Positions 62,937 through 64,000 of a stretch of 64,000 nt of DNA are shown here, piece by piece. The position numbers were made by a program, and so were the translations under genes. The stretch spans positions 3,547,001 through 3,611,000 of the forward strand of contig NZ_JAUOEO010000001.1 of the NCBI RefSeq assembly GCF_030540825.1, read 5' to 3'. Origin of the DNA: Flavivirga spongiicola (GTDB lineage: Bacteria; Bacteroidota; Bacteroidia; Flavobacteriales; Flavobacteriaceae). Position 1 is the first letter of the stretch. Each line of letters begins with the position of its first letter. The notes beneath the pieces are model-generated. The model saw only the letters and a program-made list of their open reading frames with translations. It was not told the origin of the DNA and made no database searches.

Positions 62937-63779
62937 ATGAAGAAGTTTGAAAGAAAATACTATCTACTAAATTATATTGTCGTTTTTGGAATAATTTTAC
63001 TGTTTCTAAATGATCATTATTTTAAATGGGAATTTTCAAATTGGATAACAGGAAAGCTTTCTGATTTTATAGGATTGTTGATTTTGCCTTTCTTCTTAAC
63101 TTTTTTCTTTCCAAAAACAATGAAGTGGCATGTTATCTTAACAGGTTTGTTTTTTGTGTTTTGGAAGTCTCCATTTTCACAAGGATTTATTGATGTTTAT
63201 AATTCAATAGCATTTATAGAAATTACAAGAGTTGTAGACTATTCCGATTTAGTAGCTTTATCTATATTGCCACTATCATACTATTTTTTGAAGCAAATTT
63301 TTATTATAGATAAATTACGCATAGATAAAATAAATATTCATCCAGTAATTATATTATTCCCGTCTATAATTATATTTATGGCAACCTCGCCACCGTATTG
63401 GCATCGCTTTACGCATTCTGAAGGAGATATCAAATTTTATAAAAACACTATTAAGGTAAAAATGAATCAGGAAGAAGTGCTGGAAAAGATGAGAGATTAT
63501 AAAATTGAAGCTGTTGTCGATACAACTTTTGGGAACGATTTTCATAGAGATAGTTATGTTAAAGAATTAGGTTTTTATCAAATAGATCAAATAATAATAG
63601 ATACTGATACTATACGGGATGTAAAGTTTTCCATGATATCCTTTAAGGAGGGTAGAACAAAGGTCTTTCTTAACTCAATGAATATTTCTAAAAACATCAA
63701 GGAGAAAGATGTTAAAAATGAACTCAGAAAATATTATAGAAAGCTTTTAAGAAAATATATTAAAGAAAAAGTTAAATAG
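62937..63779 (+). CDS. Membrane protein of unknown function, 280 residues
   Basis: The family is not recognised. Four or five helices are predicted (about 8-24, 36-60, 65-80, 98-118, 133-150) in the first 150 residues, with the motif NWITGKLSDFIGLLILPFFLTFFFP near 35-60. The C-terminal 130 residues are soluble and charged (NQEEVLEKMRDYKIEAVVDTTFG, VKNELRKYYRKLLRKYIKEK), likely in the cytoplasm. It follows the barrel gene after the repeat element and may not belong to the same unit. Confidence 0.7.
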   Translation: MKKFERKYYLLNYIVVFGIILLFLNDHYFKWEFSNWITGKLSDFIGLLILPFFLTFFFPKTMKWHVILTGLFFVFWKSPFSQGFIDVYNSIAFIEITRVVDYSDLVALSILPLSYYFLKQIFIIDKLRIDKINIHPVIILFPSIIIFMATSPPYWHRFTHSEGDIKFYKNTIKVKMNQEEVLEKMRDYKIEAVVDTTFGNDFHRDSYVKELGFYQIDQIIIDTDTIRDVKFSMISFKEGRTKVFLNSMNISKNIKEKDVKNELRKYYRKLLRKYIKEKVK

Positions 63780-63882
63780 CTTTTAAGGTGTTTTTTGCAG
63801 GTTACTTGGATTTGTTTTAAGGTTTCATGTTACCCTATATTTGTATTCAGGACGATTTTATAAAATTTAAATCAGATAAATT

Positions 63883-64000
63883 ATGAAAAAGTTTTTTGCA
63901 TTTATCCTATTAATGGGACTAGTATGTTGTAAAACAAAAGAACCTGTAGATTCTATTGTAATAAATGCCAATGTTTATACTGTAAATGATAATTTTGAGA
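63883..64000 (+). CDS. Amidohydrolase-like lipoprotein, partial
   Basis: Only the first 39 residues are in the window, cut by the right edge. They show a lipoprotein signal (MKKFFAFILLMGLVCC, Cys 15 or 16), then KTKEPVDSIVINANVYTVNDNFE. The VDSIVINANVYTVNDNF stretch is the typical N-terminal strand of TIM-barrel amidohydrolases (YtcJ-type). The catalytic part is not visible, so this is tentative. Confidence 0.6.
   Translation, partial: MKKFFAFILLMGLVCCKTKEPVDSIVINANVYTVNDNFE

Noticed and set aside
1..64000. tRNA or rRNA genes
   Set aside because: No cloverleaf with TTCGA-type arm was seen except the tRNA-like end of ssrA.

Overview
The window is AT-rich, densely coded DNA from a Bacteroidota organism, most likely a (marine) member of the Flavobacteriaceae. 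The evidence is two SusC/SusD pairs, lipoproteins with Bacteroidota-style lipoboxes, a type IX secretion sorting domain, TAnnTTTG-type -7 promoter boxes, a tmRNA with the tag GENNYALAA, and flavobacterial families such as the winged-helix/DUF4173 group and a stand-alone FtsE. No rRNA, tRNA or CRISPR array was seen. The only mobile DNA is a decayed IS6-type transposase.

Layout. (1) 18-7565: the end of a polysaccharide utilisation locus: susD, susC and a membrane-anchored propeller/Y_Y_Y/LuxR-type HTH regulator, with four TGACGTA sites in the susC promoter gap. (2) 7729-12201: an orphan lipoprotein, a frameshifted zinc-ribbon gene, a YoaP-like GNAT, an alpha/alpha-toroid (squalene-cyclase-like) protein and a double UspA protein. 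(3) 12247-14415: a LexA-like XRE/S24 repressor and a DnaQ exonuclease-GIY-YIG (Cho/UvrC-like) nuclease that overlap by one base behind a perfect palindrome. This looks like a compact SOS-type repair circuit. (4) 14694-29855: an AraC regulator and a probable beta-mannan/gluco-mannan locus: SusC, SusD, surface glycan-binding lipoprotein, two paralogous clan GH-A lipoproteins, GH2 beta-mannosidase, cytoplasmic GH130 and an SSS symporter, closed by a terminator. A decayed FucP-type transporter and a T9SS-exported protein follow. (5) 31276-33815: IS6 relic, an exported protein of unknown function, and ssrA.

(6) 34092-36132: a lysine/saccharopine dehydrogenase-family enzyme and an SDR. (7) 36141-41470: a minus-strand cluster of nine genes, mostly small membrane proteins, with a Coq4-like protein, a SanA/YdcF-like protein and a winged-helix regulator. 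Two near-identical TACTTTG-N5-CAAAGTA sites sit at the same short distance before two of the start codons. (8) 41544-45066: DUF1801 protein, KdsA, TypA/BipA and a PQ-loop-like membrane protein. (9) 45251-57584: a surface polysaccharide locus with two Wzx flippases, sugar-nucleotide enzymes of the Fuc3N type (FdtA and FdtB-like), a sulfotransferase, four glycosyltransferases, FtsE and a GT39-like membrane enzyme. (10) 57948-64000: a giant TPR protein with a plug-less outer-membrane barrel, a membrane protein, and the start of an amidohydrolase-like lipoprotein cut by the window edge.

For something undescribed, the best candidates are the autoregulated repressor/nuclease module (12.2-14.4 kb), the TACTTTG-controlled membrane operon with its Coq4-like member (36.1-41.5 kb), and the TGACGTA array in front of the first susC. 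Families are assigned by reading the proteins, not by database search.
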